Notes: generated by a model not told the origin, from the letters alone. Counted from the stretch's first letter, positions 1 to 7,364 are shown. The stretch: 13,705 nt of DNA from Chloroflexota bacterium (GCA_022571575.1 JACZXN010000017.1:1-13705), one strand, 5' to 3'. Program-made: numbers and translations.

Positions 1-966
1 TGCTGAATACAGGCTGTCACGCCAGCGCAGTTTCGGGTCAGGGCCGATGACCATCGATCCATCATCCTTCCCCTTACGAAAACCATACGTCTCCTCCGGC
101 CCCTCGACAGTCCAGTCCTTCTCACGGCCACCAAGCCGATATCGCGGACCCTTCGTCCCCACAACAGCGTGCAGCAGCGTCGCAACCTCCACTTCGCCGG
201 CCCGGTCCATCGTTGCATGAAGCATGATTTCAGCATTCGGAGGAGTCCCCGTGGGCGCTCCGAGGGCCGGGTAGGAATTCATCTCCGTATCAAGCTGCAG
301 GCCATCGGATACTTGCACATAGAACCGTCCTTCCACCCCGGGACCAAAACCCAACGTCGCCAGACCGTCGTCAACATTCATCATCTGCCCTGCGCACCGC
401 CAATTTACGCCTAAGGTGAAAGCCTCCTCCCGGTCCACGCGAACGCGGTCGACGATCAGGACATAGGCAGATGGTTTCCAGAAAACCATCCGGTCCCAAC
501 GGCAAAATCCGGGCGCGTCGGTGCGATACGAAAGCAGATGTCCACCTGCGATCTCCTCTTCGGCCAGCACCTCTGCCCCTTGTGCCATTCCCGGTCCCAA
601 CCCACCTGCATTGACCGTCACCGTAGAATGTCGCCACGGACTGGCGCTGTACGGATAGAGGGGAACCAGATCGGACGTAATCAGCCGATGTCCGAACCGC
701 TCATAGGCAGCCAGTGCCCCCACATTCGGTAAACTCTTGCCTCCGCTGCGGACGCCGACGATCATGAGATAATCGTCCTCCTCCTCCCAGCCGCTTCGTG
801 CCACCGCCCGATCGAATCCTTTACCCTTTGCGATCGATGGCGCCTGCCATTTCCGCAATCGTTCATTCATCGGATAGACTGTCAACTCTGCACGGTCACC
901 AAGCTTGCGCGCCTCAACGTCACCAGCGTATGCCTGACCGGCCGAAAATTGCACCACACGATCCAT
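1..966 (-). CDS. Heparinase II/III-like protein, C-terminal part, joined in frame to trpS and open at the left edge
   Basis: Seen: the minus-strand frame that begins with trpS at 1899 has no stop down to base 1. The ~320 residues encoded from about 966 do not resemble a synthetase. They include SGGKSLPNVGALAAYERFG, then SASPWRHSTVTVNAGG, then FWKPSAYVLIVDRVRV. Known: this order (a Gly-rich segment, an Asn/Ala-rich helix, a conserved His-containing strand followed by TVNxxG, then a hydrophobic strand ending in VDRV) resembles the C-terminal beta-sandwich of heparinase II/III-like polysaccharide lyases. Inferred: a fragment of a secreted or periplasmic glycan-degrading enzyme whose own N-terminal domain is missing. 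Codons here end in A/T far more often (GCA, CGA, GAT, TAT, TCG) than in the neighbouring genes. No start of its own is evident, so the piece is best read as foreign sequence joined near 970, by assembly error or rearrangement. The lyase family is a moderate call; the coding nature is firm. Confidence 0.55.
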   Translation of the reverse strand, partial: MDRVVQFSAGQAYAGDVEARKLGDRAELTVYPMNERLRKWQAPSIAKGKGFDRAVARSGWEEEDDYLMIVGVRSGGKSLPNVGALAAYERFGHRLITSDLVPLYPYSASPWRHSTVTVNAGGLGPGMAQGAEVLAEEEIAGGHLLSYRTDAPGFCRWDRMVFWKPSAYVLIVDRVRVDREEAFTLGVNWRCAGQMMNVDDGLATLGFGPGVEGRFYVQVSDGLQLDTEMNSYPALGAPTGTPPNAEIMLHATMDRAGEVEVATLLHAVVGTKGPRYRLGGREKDWTVEGPEETYGFRKGKDDGSMVIGPDPKLRWRDSLYSA

Positions 967-1899
967 ACGCCGCAGCACCCGGCGCTCCCGCAGGTCCTTC
1001 AGGTAGTCGTTGATGCTGTCAGCCAGGTGACGCTTGCAGTCGACGCAGCCCCTGGCGGCCGTGGTGCACTCGTCGTAAACGGTCTGGGTGGCCTCCGCCC
1101 CGCTGAAGATCTTGTGCAGCGAGTAGACATTGCAGACCTCCGGGCGGCCCACGTCGTCCCGGCGCAGGCGCTGCGGGTCGGTGAAGGCGGTCAGGACGCG
1201 CTTGGTGGTCTCCTCGGGCGTGGCGGCCAGCTCCAGGTGGTTATCGAGGGTCTTCGACATCTTGTGCTGTCCGTCCAGGCCCAACAGCAGGGGCGCTTCG
1301 GTGAGCTTGACCTGGGGCTCGGGGAAGGTCTCGCCGAACATGTTGTTGAAGCGGCGGACGATCTCCCGGGAGAGCTCGATGTGGGGCACCTGGTCCTGGC
1401 CCACCGGCACGGTGTCGGCCTTGTAGAGGATGATGTCGGCGGTCTGGAGCACCGGATAGCCCACCAGCCCGTAATTCACCGACTCCTCGGTCTCGCGCAT
1501 CTGCCGCACCTTGTCCTTGAAGGTGGGCACCCGGGTCAGCCAGCCCAGGGGCGTGACCATGCTGAGGAGGGTGTGCAGGGTCATGACCTCGGGGACGTGG
1601 GATTGGACGAAGACGATGCTCTTCTCCGGGTCGACGCCAGCGGCCAGCCAGTCCAACACCATGTCTTCGATGTTGGGCTTGATGTCGTTGACCTCTTCCC
1701 CGGACTCCAGGGTGGTCAGGGCGTGGATGTCCACGGCGCAGTAGATGCAGCTATAGTCCTGTTGCAGGGCGACCCAGTTCTGAAGGGCCCCCATGTAGTT
1801 TCCCAGATGGAGCAGCCCGGTGGGCCGCATCCCGGAGAAGATCACGCCTTTGCGGCTGCCGTCGTTGCTTTTAGAAGGGCTATCGGATGGTTGGGTCAT
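967..1899 (-). CDS. trpS: Tryptophanyl-tRNA synthetase, C-terminus replaced
   Basis: Charges tRNA-Trp with tryptophan in the cytoplasm (class I synthetase, ATP-dependent). The ATG at 1899 begins MTQPSDSPSKSNDGSRKGVIFSG as a short polar tail, followed by the HIGH-type motif in RPTGLLHLGNYMGAL, the CAVDIHALTT segment, PVGQDQVPHIELSREI, then GLDGQHKMSKT, where KMSKT is the KMSKS loop. The closing GCVDCKRHLADSINDYL is also typical of the family. About 311 family-like residues are present against the usual 330-345. The final helix (normally a run such as VWDVLADGARRAR...EEVR) is absent, and after RERR at about 979-990 the frame continues into unrelated sequence. A promoter with an extended -10 (TGCTAGACT) lies at 1953-1981. 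The Shine-Dalgarno is weak (GGTG very close to the ATG). Family identity is near certain; whether this truncated, fused form exists in a cell is doubtful. Confidence 0.93.
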
Positions 1900-1952
1900 A
1901 TCACCGAATCATTAGTAGAGTTGGCGAATTTCACGCCTGGAAGCACCTGGAA

Positions 1953-1981
1953 AGTCTAGCATAGGGGCATATCAGCAGCAA
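1953..1981 (-). promoter_or_regulatory. Probable trpS promoter
   Basis: Minus strand reads TTGCTG, 17 nt, TAGACT, with TGC directly before the -10 box (extended -10). The start point would be about 1946, giving a leader of roughly 47 nt. The -35 match is only partial. Confidence 0.45.
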
Positions 1982-2009
1982 GACACGGCGGGGCTGACGG
2001 GGGTGGCGT

Positions 2010-2579
2010 TCACCTGGAACTTTCCGCCAACGACTCCAGGAGGCCGCCCCCATAGCCGGGGTCTTGGAGGCCCCGTTGTTCGCCCCGGAGGTAGGCGATC
2101 TGGCCTCCGTGCTGGTTGAACTCCCAGATGAGCTGCTGGCACAGGACGCCCACGCTGATGACGCCGCCCCTGGGGTTGGGCAGAGTGATGTCGTCGAAAT
2201 CGGCCTCGCTCAGGGACTCGATATAGTCGACGCCCTCCTGTCGGACCAGAGCCACGTATTCCAGGAGCGGTCCGGCGCCGGGCGCCTCGAAGGCCTGAAG
2301 CTGCTCCACCGTGAAGCCAAAGCCGGTGTCGCTGGGGTCGGCGGGCGCGCGGCCCAACTTTTCGGCCCAGCCACCCTCCCAAACCTGGGCGTCGTCCTTG
2401 ATCCGGGCGTGCAGCCAGCGGTCCAAGGTGCGGCCGTAGTGCCAGACCAAGAAGGCGATGGACGAGCATTGGTCGTTGGGCGTCCAGGCCATCTCCGCGG
2501 GGCTAAGACCGTCAACGGCCCGCATCATGGCGTTGTAATGCTGCTCGAAACAGCCCTGGATGAATCGTTTCAGTTCCAT
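2010..2579 (-). CDS. DinB-like (DinB_2 superfamily) putative metal-dependent protein
   Basis: A 189-residue protein that fits the DinB/YfiT four-helix-bundle superfamily. Helix 1 carries H14 (FEQHYNAMMRAV), helix 2 carries H47 in AFLVWHYGRTLDRWLHARI, and the last helix has H157 in WEFNQHGGQIAYLRGEQRG. This is the usual spacing for the divalent-metal site: one early His, one near residue 50 and one in a C-terminal HxxQIxxLRG motif. Members include bacillithiol or mycothiol S-transferases and many of unknown substrate; nothing here specifies a substrate, so no activity is assigned. The start at 2579 gives MELKRF. A perfect 14-bp tandem duplication places a second copy of ATGGAACTGAAACG immediately upstream, and the only good ribosome-binding site (AGGTGA, 2601-2606) is 7 nt from that upstream ATG (2593), not this one. 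Translation from 2593 gives a 7-codon peptide, so expression may need reinitiation. Promoter at 2640-2648. Confidence 0.8.
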   Translation of the reverse strand: MELKRFIQGCFEQHYNAMMRAVDGLSPAEMAWTPNDQCSSIAFLVWHYGRTLDRWLHARIKDDAQVWEGGWAEKLGRAPADPSDTGFGFTVEQLQAFEAPGAGPLLEYVALVRQEGVDYIESLSEADFDDITLPNPRGGVISVGVLCQQLIWEFNQHGGQIAYLRGEQRGLQDPGYGGGLLESLAESSR

Positions 2580-2593
2580 CGTTTCAGTTCCAT
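2566..2593 (-). repeat. Perfect 14-bp tandem duplication over the start codon
   Basis: The unit ATGGAACTGAAACG (minus strand) occurs twice back to back at 2593-2580 and 2579-2566. Because 14 is not a multiple of 3, the copy next to the ribosome-binding site encodes only MELKRWN and then TGA. That stop lies inside the second copy, overlapping the start of the DinB-like gene. Confidence 0.95.
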
Positions 2594-2600
2594 GAAGAAA

Positions 2601-2648
2601 TCACCTGTTCGGACCTGGTTGGGCCGCGATTGACGGCCAATTATAGCA
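2601..2648 (-). promoter_or_regulatory. Extended -10 promoter and ribosome-binding site of the DinB-like gene
   Basis: TGCTATAAT at 2648-2640 on the minus strand is a perfect extended -10. No convincing -35 is seen. The Shine-Dalgarno AGGTGA lies at 2606-2601, 7 nt from the ATG at 2593 and 21 nt from the ATG at 2579. Confidence 0.6.
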
Positions 2649-2742
2649 AGGAGAATCGCCAAACGGCTAAATGGGATAAAAAGAGGTGGGAACCCAGGAA
2701 AAACGACAGGTGAGCGGGCCTGAAGGAAGCGCGGCGAGCCGC

Positions 2743-3660
2743 CTATTCGTCGGGGTCCGAATCCAGCTGTCCGCCCAACTCGCTGAGGAACCGCTCGATC
2801 TCCGGCGACAACTGCGTGGTGGGAGCCGGCTCCTTGGTGGAGGACGAAGACCCCTCTTCCGAGTCAAGCTGGGCGTCGTAGTAGGCTTCCATCTGCTGGA
2901 TCAGGGTCCTCAGCTCCGTGTTCCGGTCGAGGGTGGAGTTCAACTCCCGGTACTGCCGCTGTCCCCGGCGCACGGGGGCCAGGTCGGCGGGGATGTTGTC
3001 GTAGACCGAAGACAGGACCTCGATCATGCGTGAGGTACCGGCGTAGTCCTCTTCCAACTGAACGTACTGGGGCAGGTGGACCATGAAGTTGATGGACTCT
3101 ATGTCGGCCTTCTCGATCCCTTCCGAGAGCAGGTTCATGATGGTGGTGGGTCCCTGGTAGGTGCTCTGGCGCAGCTTGAAGTTGGCCACTGGGCGGTTCT
3201 GCTTGACGTCGCCCAGATTTCCGGTGACCAGCAGGGGCCGGGTGTGGGGCACCGCGTCGTACATGGCGCCCAAGCGGCAGTAGCGCTTGATGTTGAAGTG
3301 GGTCATCACTTCCAAGATCGAGTCGGTGTAGTCCTCGCCGTTGGAGTGGGGCTCCATCAGGTGCAGGAACAGGTAATCCGGCCCGTCCTCGGTGATGGCG
3401 TAGCGGATGATGCTGTTGGGTATCTTGACCTCGCGCTTGCCGTCCACCAGACGCATGTTGGGCCGGTAGCGGGTGAAGTCGAAAAAGGTGCCTGGGCGCG
3501 CCAGGCGGCCCAGTTCCTTGGAACCCATGAACCGTTCCAGGCGGTTGAGCGTGAGGGTGCCCACGCTGCCCACGTCCACCCACGGACGCACCATGGCGAA
3601 CACGTGGGGGTCCTTCAGCTCGGGAAGCGGTTCGATCAATTCGAAAGCGCCGATACGCAT
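2743..3660 (-). CDS. PAC2-family protein (proteasome-assembly-chaperone-like)
   Basis: A 305-residue protein with the layout of the PAC2 superfamily (COG1938/COG2047-like). The N-terminus has LIEPLPELKDPHVFAMVRPW followed by VGTLTLNRLERFM. A central stretch reads VMTHFNIKRYCRLGAMYDAVPHTRPLLVTG, corresponding to the family pattern of a conserved small-residue loop after a strand. A later QGPTTIMNLLSEGIEKADIESINFMVHLPQYVQ matches the 'multi-level' PAC2 core in which a second enzyme-like fold segment ends in a hydrophobic strand. The core ends near residue 250. The last ~45 residues are Ser/Glu/Asp-rich and look disordered. The exact role in bacteria without a eukaryotic-type proteasome is unknown; members occur in Actinobacteria and Chloroflexota as soluble proteins of uncertain function. 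The start at 3660 has only a weak ribosome-binding site. It lies 140 nt downstream of the crotonase gene and may be cotranscribed. Confidence 0.75.
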   Translation of the reverse strand: MRIGAFELIEPLPELKDPHVFAMVRPWVDVGSVGTLTLNRLERFMGSKELGRLARPGTFFDFTRYRPNMRLVDGKREVKIPNSIIRYAITEDGPDYLFLHLMEPHSNGEDYTDSILEVMTHFNIKRYCRLGAMYDAVPHTRPLLVTGNLGDVKQNRPVANFKLRQSTYQGPTTIMNLLSEGIEKADIESINFMVHLPQYVQLEEDYAGTSRMIEVLSSVYDNIPADLAPVRRGQRQYRELNSTLDRNTELRTLIQQMEAYYDAQLDSEEGSSSSTKEPAPTTQLSPEIERFLSELGGQLDSDPDE

Positions 3661-3780
3661 AGGCTCATCTTGCCAGAATAGGTTCGAATTTTCAAGCCCT
3701 GCTCCGCCCGTGGACCGGACCTTTACCGGGCCGGCGCTGGGCTTGGACCTGGTTTGAATCAGGCGCGGGCAGGCGTTCTC

Positions 3781-3813
3781 AGCCCTGGTTCAGCCCTGGT
3801 TCAGCCCTGGTTC
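3781..3813. repeat. Three perfect 11-bp tandem copies spanning a stop codon
   Basis: The unit agccctggttc is repeated three times without mismatch. The stop codon of the upstream crotonase gene (3801-3803, TGA on the minus strand) lies across the border between the second and third copies. Copy-number change would leave the protein end unchanged, because each unit begins with the same CTGA context. Confidence 0.95.
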
Positions 3814-4562
3814 AGCATTGTGTCCGCTGAGCCCAGGCCCTCCAACGCCAATCCGTAACCCAAGAGGTCTTGCATCAGACGTTTCACCACCAGGGTCATG
3901 GTCACCCGGCTGTAGCGCAGTACGATGTCCGATTGTTGGGCCAACTGCTCCGCCAGTTCCCAGGCGCGGGGCAGCAACTCAGCCTGGGGCAGGACCTCGT
4001 TCACCAGCCCCAGGGTCTTGGCCTCCTGGGCCTCGATCCGCTGGCCGGTGAGCAGGAAATAGCGGCCCCGGTTCAGTCCCAACAGCAGGGGATAGACGAT
4101 GTGCATGCCGTCGCCAGGGACGAGACCGCTTATGAAGTGGCCCGAGTCCTGGAAGGCGGCGGTCTCCGAAGCAAGAACGATGTCGCACAGCAGCGGGATC
4201 TCCGAGTGGCGGAGGGCCGGTCCGTTGATGGCGCTGATCATGGGGACTTCGATGTCCAGCAGGCTGGTCAGGATGCGTTTTCCTTCCCAGTAGGTCTGGT
4301 CCCATTCTCTAGGCGCCCGTTTGGGAGTTCCCGCGGCGGTGCCGGGGGGGCCGGTGAAGACATCGCCGGTGCCGGTCATGATCACGATTCGGTTTTCAGG
4401 GTCGCTGCCCACGTCGGTAAAAACCTGGGAAAACTCGGTGTGGGGGCCACCGCCCCACTGAAGGGGCCCGCCGTCGGTGTGGAAGGTCATCTGGAGGATC
4501 CCATCGCGGCGTTCCATGCGGATGCTCTGGTATTTGTCGGCGTACTGGTCCAGAGAAGCCAT
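3801..4562 (-). CDS. Crotonase-superfamily hydrolase, 6-oxocamphor hydrolase-like (beta-diketone C-C hydrolase)
   Basis: A 253-residue crotonase-fold enzyme. It lacks the usual enoyl-CoA hydratase GG/Glu pattern at the second oxyanion loop; that loop reads INGPALRHSEIPLLCDIVL. Instead it follows the Rhodococcus 6-oxocamphor hydrolase (OCH, CamK) sequence as remembered: an FQDSGHFISGLVPGDGMH core, then LNRGRYFLLTGQ and LLPRAWELAEQLA. All functional residues described for OCH fall at matching places: Trp40=W36, His122=H119, His145=H142, Asp154=D151, Glu244=E241, with a constant offset of 3 after the first. Known: OCH cleaves a carbon-carbon bond of a cyclic, non-CoA beta-diketone by a retro-Claisen reaction, in the cytosol. 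Inferred: this protein does the same on an unknown cyclic 1,3-diketone. The ATG at 4562 has GAGGG 8 nt upstream. It lies 69 nt downstream of the coiled-coil gene and probably shares its transcript. Subfamily assignment is strong; substrate is unknown. Confidence 0.85.
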   Translation of the reverse strand: MASLDQYADKYQSIRMERRDGILQMTFHTDGGPLQWGGGPHTEFSQVFTDVGSDPENRIVIMTGTGDVFTGPPGTAAGTPKRAPREWDQTYWEGKRILTSLLDIEVPMISAINGPALRHSEIPLLCDIVLASETAAFQDSGHFISGLVPGDGMHIVYPLLLGLNRGRYFLLTGQRIEAQEAKTLGLVNEVLPQAELLPRAWELAEQLAQQSDIVLRYSRVTMTLVVKRLMQDLLGYGLALEGLGSADTMLNQG

Positions 4563-4631
4563 GTCAATATCCCTCGATGCGGGAACGTTTCGTGATTTTC
4601 TTGCGGACTTGCTTGCGGATAAATCAGCCGA

Positions 4632-5285
4632 TTAGGAGTCCGGAGCGCCGGCGTCCTTATCCGCTGGTTTGGGGTCCGCGGACGCGGGCCCGGAGGGTTG
4701 GCTGATCAGCGCCGAGGGCGGAGCCTCTTTGGGAATGGCGTGACGGATCACGAAATCGGCCACGTCGCGGTAGAGGGGCTCGTCAAGGTTGCAGCCCCGC
4801 AACATGGCGAACTCCGGGTCAAGTTCCTCCAGCATCTGCTTGACCTTCGTGTCGCCGTGGCGGGCGGCCAGGGCGTAGGCCAGCCCGCGGGTGTCCCGGT
4901 CCAGGGAGCGCTCGTGCTCTTCGCCCTCTTCCAATTCGATGTCGTATTCGACGCGGTCGGCGATGGCAAGGGCCTCCATGGCCTGGCGGCGCGAGCCGTC
5001 CACGTCCTTGATCAAATTGTATAGCTCGATGACAGCGCGGGCGGCCTGGCCCAACAGATCGGGTACCCGGTTCTGCTTGTCGGTGGCGGTCTGGGCCGCG
5101 TTTCTAGCTTTGGACAGGGCGGTTTCTTTGGACCGCTCGCGCTCGTGCTCTCGTTGGGCCTTGGCCTTTTTCAGACGCAACTGGGGCGCTTCCGCGGCTA
5201 AAGGTTGTAACCGCTGCATCTCCCTCTCCGCGGTTTCGGCTTGCTTCAGCCGTTCCAGGAAACCTTCGTCTATTCCGTTGACCAT
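4632..5285 (-). CDS. Hypothetical charged protein with N-terminal coiled coil
   Basis: Not recognised. The open frame extends further upstream to 5408, but the start at 5285 (MVNGIDEGFLERL) is chosen because AGGAG sits 8 nt before it and the upstream extension has no coding character. The product is 217 residues, without signal peptide or membrane segment. Residues ~5-75 are rich in Glu, Lys, Arg and Gln with heptad-like spacing (FLERLKQAETAEREMQRL, then KKAKAQREHERERSKETALS), predicting a coiled coil. Residues ~80-185 are mixed helical, with LGQAARAVIELYNLIKDVDG and a strongly acidic IELEEGEEHERSLDRD stretch. Residues ~165-195 (LDPEFAMLRGCNLDEPLYRD) look like a small conserved helical domain. 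The final ~25 residues are Pro/Ala/Ser-rich and disordered. Its place upstream of the OCH-like hydrolase suggests cotranscription but does not reveal a function. Confidence 0.75.
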   Translation of the reverse strand: MVNGIDEGFLERLKQAETAEREMQRLQPLAAEAPQLRLKKAKAQREHERERSKETALSKARNAAQTATDKQNRVPDLLGQAARAVIELYNLIKDVDGSRRQAMEALAIADRVEYDIELEEGEEHERSLDRDTRGLAYALAARHGDTKVKQMLEELDPEFAMLRGCNLDEPLYRDVADFVIRHAIPKEAPPSALISQPSGPASADPKPADKDAGAPDS

Positions 5286-5751
5286 GATGAATGCTCCTAT
5301 GGATTGGCGGGTGGATAGAGGACATCCAGCCCAGAAAAAAGGAAAGTGATGAGTGCTGCCGAAGATGGAATTGCCGGGTGGACTGGAAACGCACGGCCTG
5401 GCTCTCAATGGCCGGCGTCTGTTGCTCTACCGTTGGGCATTCGATTTTGAACGGCGGTCCCGCCGCACCCTACTCCGCCACCCCCGCCGTGGATTGGGCC
5501 AAGATCGATGCCTGCAACCCGGCGAATCGCATCTTTCGCCGGATACGCGCAACCGAGGGCGGCGGTCCGCTGCCCCATCGAGCCCATTGCGTAATGATAC
5601 TCAGCCGAACATAATCTTCCCTACGGCGACGCAGACGGATTTCCTCGAATTTGGCCCTGCTTCATGACTGCCTTGACCTGCGGGGACAGCTTGAATAGAC
5701 TCGGATGGCGCAGAAACAAGGTAAACTTCTGCCAATAATCCAGGCGGTTTT
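5286..5751. other. Divergent intergenic gap
   Basis: This 0.47-kb stretch separates two divergent genes. Open frames inside it (for example 5353-5667 plus) have arginine- and proline-rich products without domain character and no ribosome-binding sites, and are judged non-coding. The only supported element is the promoter at 5673-5701. A short segment (about 5419-5443, minus strand) resembles a tRNA D-arm, but no tRNA can be folded around it. Confidence 0.6.
5673..5701 (+). promoter_or_regulatory. Promoter of the histone-deacetylase-like gene
   Basis: TTGACC, 17-nt spacer, TAGACT on the plus strand: five of six and four of six consensus bases with ideal spacing. The start point would be about 5708, giving a leader of roughly 45 nt. 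The ribosome-binding site AGGCGG is at 5742-5747. Confidence 0.6.
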
Positions 5752-6900
5752 ATGATGGGTCGTGCTGCTTTTATCTACGGGGATGCCCTTTCCCGCCACG
5801 AATTGCGTTCGGACCATCCCATGCGTCCGGTGCGCCTGCGCTACACCTACCAACTGCTGCGGGAATACGGGGCCTTTGACGACCCCGGAGCGGTCTTGCT
5901 GGACCCCCGTTCCGCCGCTGAAGAGGAGCTGGCCTGGCTGCACACCCCGGAATACATCGCCGCCGTAAAAGACCTGGGCTCCGGTTCCCGCCTTGGTTCC
6001 GGTCCAGATGTGATTGATCCAGCGCGGTTCGGCTTCAGCGGTCAGGGGGACAATCCGGTATACCCGGGGATGTACGAAGCGGCGGCCCTGAGCACCGGAG
6101 GGTCGCTATTGGCCGCTGAGATGGTGGCCAGCGGCGAGGTCGGCGCGGCCTTCAACATCTCGGGCGGGCTGCACCACGCCGCGGCGGACCACGCATCCGG
6201 TTTCTGCGTGTTCAACGACCCGGCCCTGGCGGTCCACTATTTCCTGAACCGGGGCATGCGTGTCGCCTATGTGGACATCGACGCCCACCACGGAGACGGC
6301 GTGCAGGAAGCCTTTTACACCGATGACCGGGTGCTGACCATATCCGTCCACGAATCGGGGCAGTACCTGTTTCCGGGCACCGGCTCGGTGGCGGAGATGG
6401 GCGAGGGCGCTGGCCGGGGCTACTCGGTGAACCTGCCCCTGTACCCCTACACCGGCGACGACGACTATGTGGAGTCCTTCAAGCGGGTGGTGCCGCCCTT
6501 GGTCCGGGCTTTCGCGCCCGACGTGTTGGTGACGCAGCTTGGCATCGACAGCTACCACAGCGACCCGTTGACCCACCTGCAGGTGACCACGGAGGGTTAC
6601 ATCGAGGTGGTGCGGGAGTTGGCGGGGCTGGGCCTGCCCTGGCTGGCGCTGGGAGGAGGTGGTTACGACGTGACCGCGGTGGCCAGGGCGTGGACCTTGG
6701 CCTACGGCGTGATGCTGGGTGTCGACTGGCCGGACCAACTGCCCGCGGCTTTCGCCCGAGAGCACGGCGCGGGACGGCTGAGGGACCAGGTCAGCCCGGA
6801 GGTGCCAGGCCATATCAAATTGCAGGCCTCAAGGTACGCGGAAGAGACGGTTGCCGCCATCCGACAGCAGATATTTCCACTGCATGGCCTCACTGCGTAG
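5752..6900 (+). CDS. acuC: Histone deacetylase family protein (AcuC-like)
   Basis: A 382-residue zinc amidohydrolase of the class I HDAC/AcuC/acetylpolyamine amidohydrolase superfamily. It removes acetyl groups from lysines or acetylated amines in the cytoplasm. Visible catalytic parts: the double histidine H141-H142 in GGLHHAAADHASGFCVFND; zinc ligands D177 and H179 in YVDIDAHHGDGV; FPGTGS; the third ligand D266 in QLGIDSYHSDP; and the transition-state tyrosine Y305 in GGGGY. Length matches the AcuC type (~380), hence the symbol. In Bacillus, AcuC deacetylates acetyl-CoA synthetase; no acs-like gene is in this window, so that partner is only an analogy. Two ATGs are possible, 5752 and 5755; the ribosome-binding site AGGCGG (5742-5747) is 4 and 7 nt away respectively, which favours 5755. 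It is a monocistronic plus-strand gene with its own promoter, ending before the terminator at 6979-7000. Confidence 0.92.
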   Translation: MMGRAAFIYGDALSRHELRSDHPMRPVRLRYTYQLLREYGAFDDPGAVLLDPRSAAEEELAWLHTPEYIAAVKDLGSGSRLGSGPDVIDPARFGFSGQGDNPVYPGMYEAAALSTGGSLLAAEMVASGEVGAAFNISGGLHHAAADHASGFCVFNDPALAVHYFLNRGMRVAYVDIDAHHGDGVQEAFYTDDRVLTISVHESGQYLFPGTGSVAEMGEGAGRGYSVNLPLYPYTGDDDYVESFKRVVPPLVRAFAPDVLVTQLGIDSYHSDPLTHLQVTTEGYIEVVRELAGLGLPWLALGGGGYDVTAVARAWTLAYGVMLGVDWPDQLPAAFAREHGAGRLRDQVSPEVPGHIKLQASRYAEETVAAIRQQIFPLHGLTA

Positions 6901-6973
6901 CGAGTGCATGGCAGCGGTTGCATGGCCTGACTGGGCGGCCGGGTGCAAGGCCGGGAGGCCGGATCTCGGGCAT

Positions 6974-7000
6974 AAAAAAACGGGGGCCTGAGCCCCCGTT
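6974..7000. terminator. Strong intrinsic terminator between convergent genes
   Basis: A 9-bp perfect stem (aacgggggc at 6979-6987 and gcccccgtt at 6992-7000) encloses a CTGA loop. A run of seven A at 6974-6980 becomes a U-tract for the minus-strand transcript, so it terminates the small gene at 7023-7364 most efficiently. For the plus-strand acuC-like gene the downstream tract is only ttctaattt, a weaker signal. Confidence 0.88.
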
Positions 7001-7022
7001 CTAATTTCCCGGTTCAAGTTGG

Positions 7023-7364
7023 CTAGTTCACATGCTGCTCGCGGTTAAGCAGTTCCTTGGCTTCCTCTCCAACGTTGGCCTCGATGCTGTCGCGCAGCGT
7101 CGAATAGATGGCCTTGTTCAGGCCGCCCATCATCCAGGCCTCGTAGGCGGGGTCCGTCTGATGGGTGTTTTTGAGGGTAACCAGGCGCTGCAACATGCTC
7201 AGGTAATGATATTGCAGAGGCGTCAGGTCCTTATCTATGCCCGCCACCTTCCAGTCGTTGTGAGCTATCGGAGTGTCTATCTCAGGGTCCAAGTCCGACG
7301 TGACCCCTCCGGTCTTGTCATCGCCCAGGACCTCTTGGTCTGCCTGATCTTGTTGTCCGCTCAT
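7023..7364 (-). CDS. Hypothetical 113-residue protein
   Basis: Not recognised. The ATG at 7364 (MSGQQDQADQ) is chosen over a possible TTG at 7382 because GGAG lies 5 nt upstream of it. The first ~45 residues are acidic and Gln/Asp/Gly-rich and probably disordered. From about residue 47 a compact helical region follows: LTPLQYHYLSMLQRLVTLKN, DPAYEAWMMGGLNKAIYSTL and IEANVGEEAKELLN. There are no cysteines, signal peptide or membrane segment. It lies downstream of the dnaK operon but has its own extended -10 promoter, so it is not simply the operon's last gene. Codon use matches the neighbours and the protein is bounded by a good promoter, ribosome-binding site and terminator, which supports a real gene. 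Confidence 0.72.
   Translation of the reverse strand: MSGQQDQADQEVLGDDKTGGVTSDLDPEIDTPIAHNDWKVAGIDKDLTPLQYHYLSMLQRLVTLKNTHQTDPAYEAWMMGGLNKAIYSTLRDSIEANVGEEAKELLNREQHVN

Noticed and set aside
949..1959. A 336-residue plus-strand open frame
   Set aside because: It is the mirror of trpS: the minus-strand frame gives a clear synthetase with HIGH- and KMSKS-type motifs, while this one is Val/Gly/Leu/His-rich without domain character.
5286..5408. Upstream extension of the coiled-coil gene to 5408
   Set aside because: The 41 extra residues have no coding character, while AGGAG lies 8 nt before the ATG at 5285.
5400..5460. Possible tRNA on the minus strand, from a D-arm-like CGGTAGAGCAACAGAC and a T-arm-like segment
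   Set aside because: The D-stem has a mismatch, no anticodon stem can be formed at the right place, and the acceptor ends do not pair, so at most it is a degraded remnant or chance.
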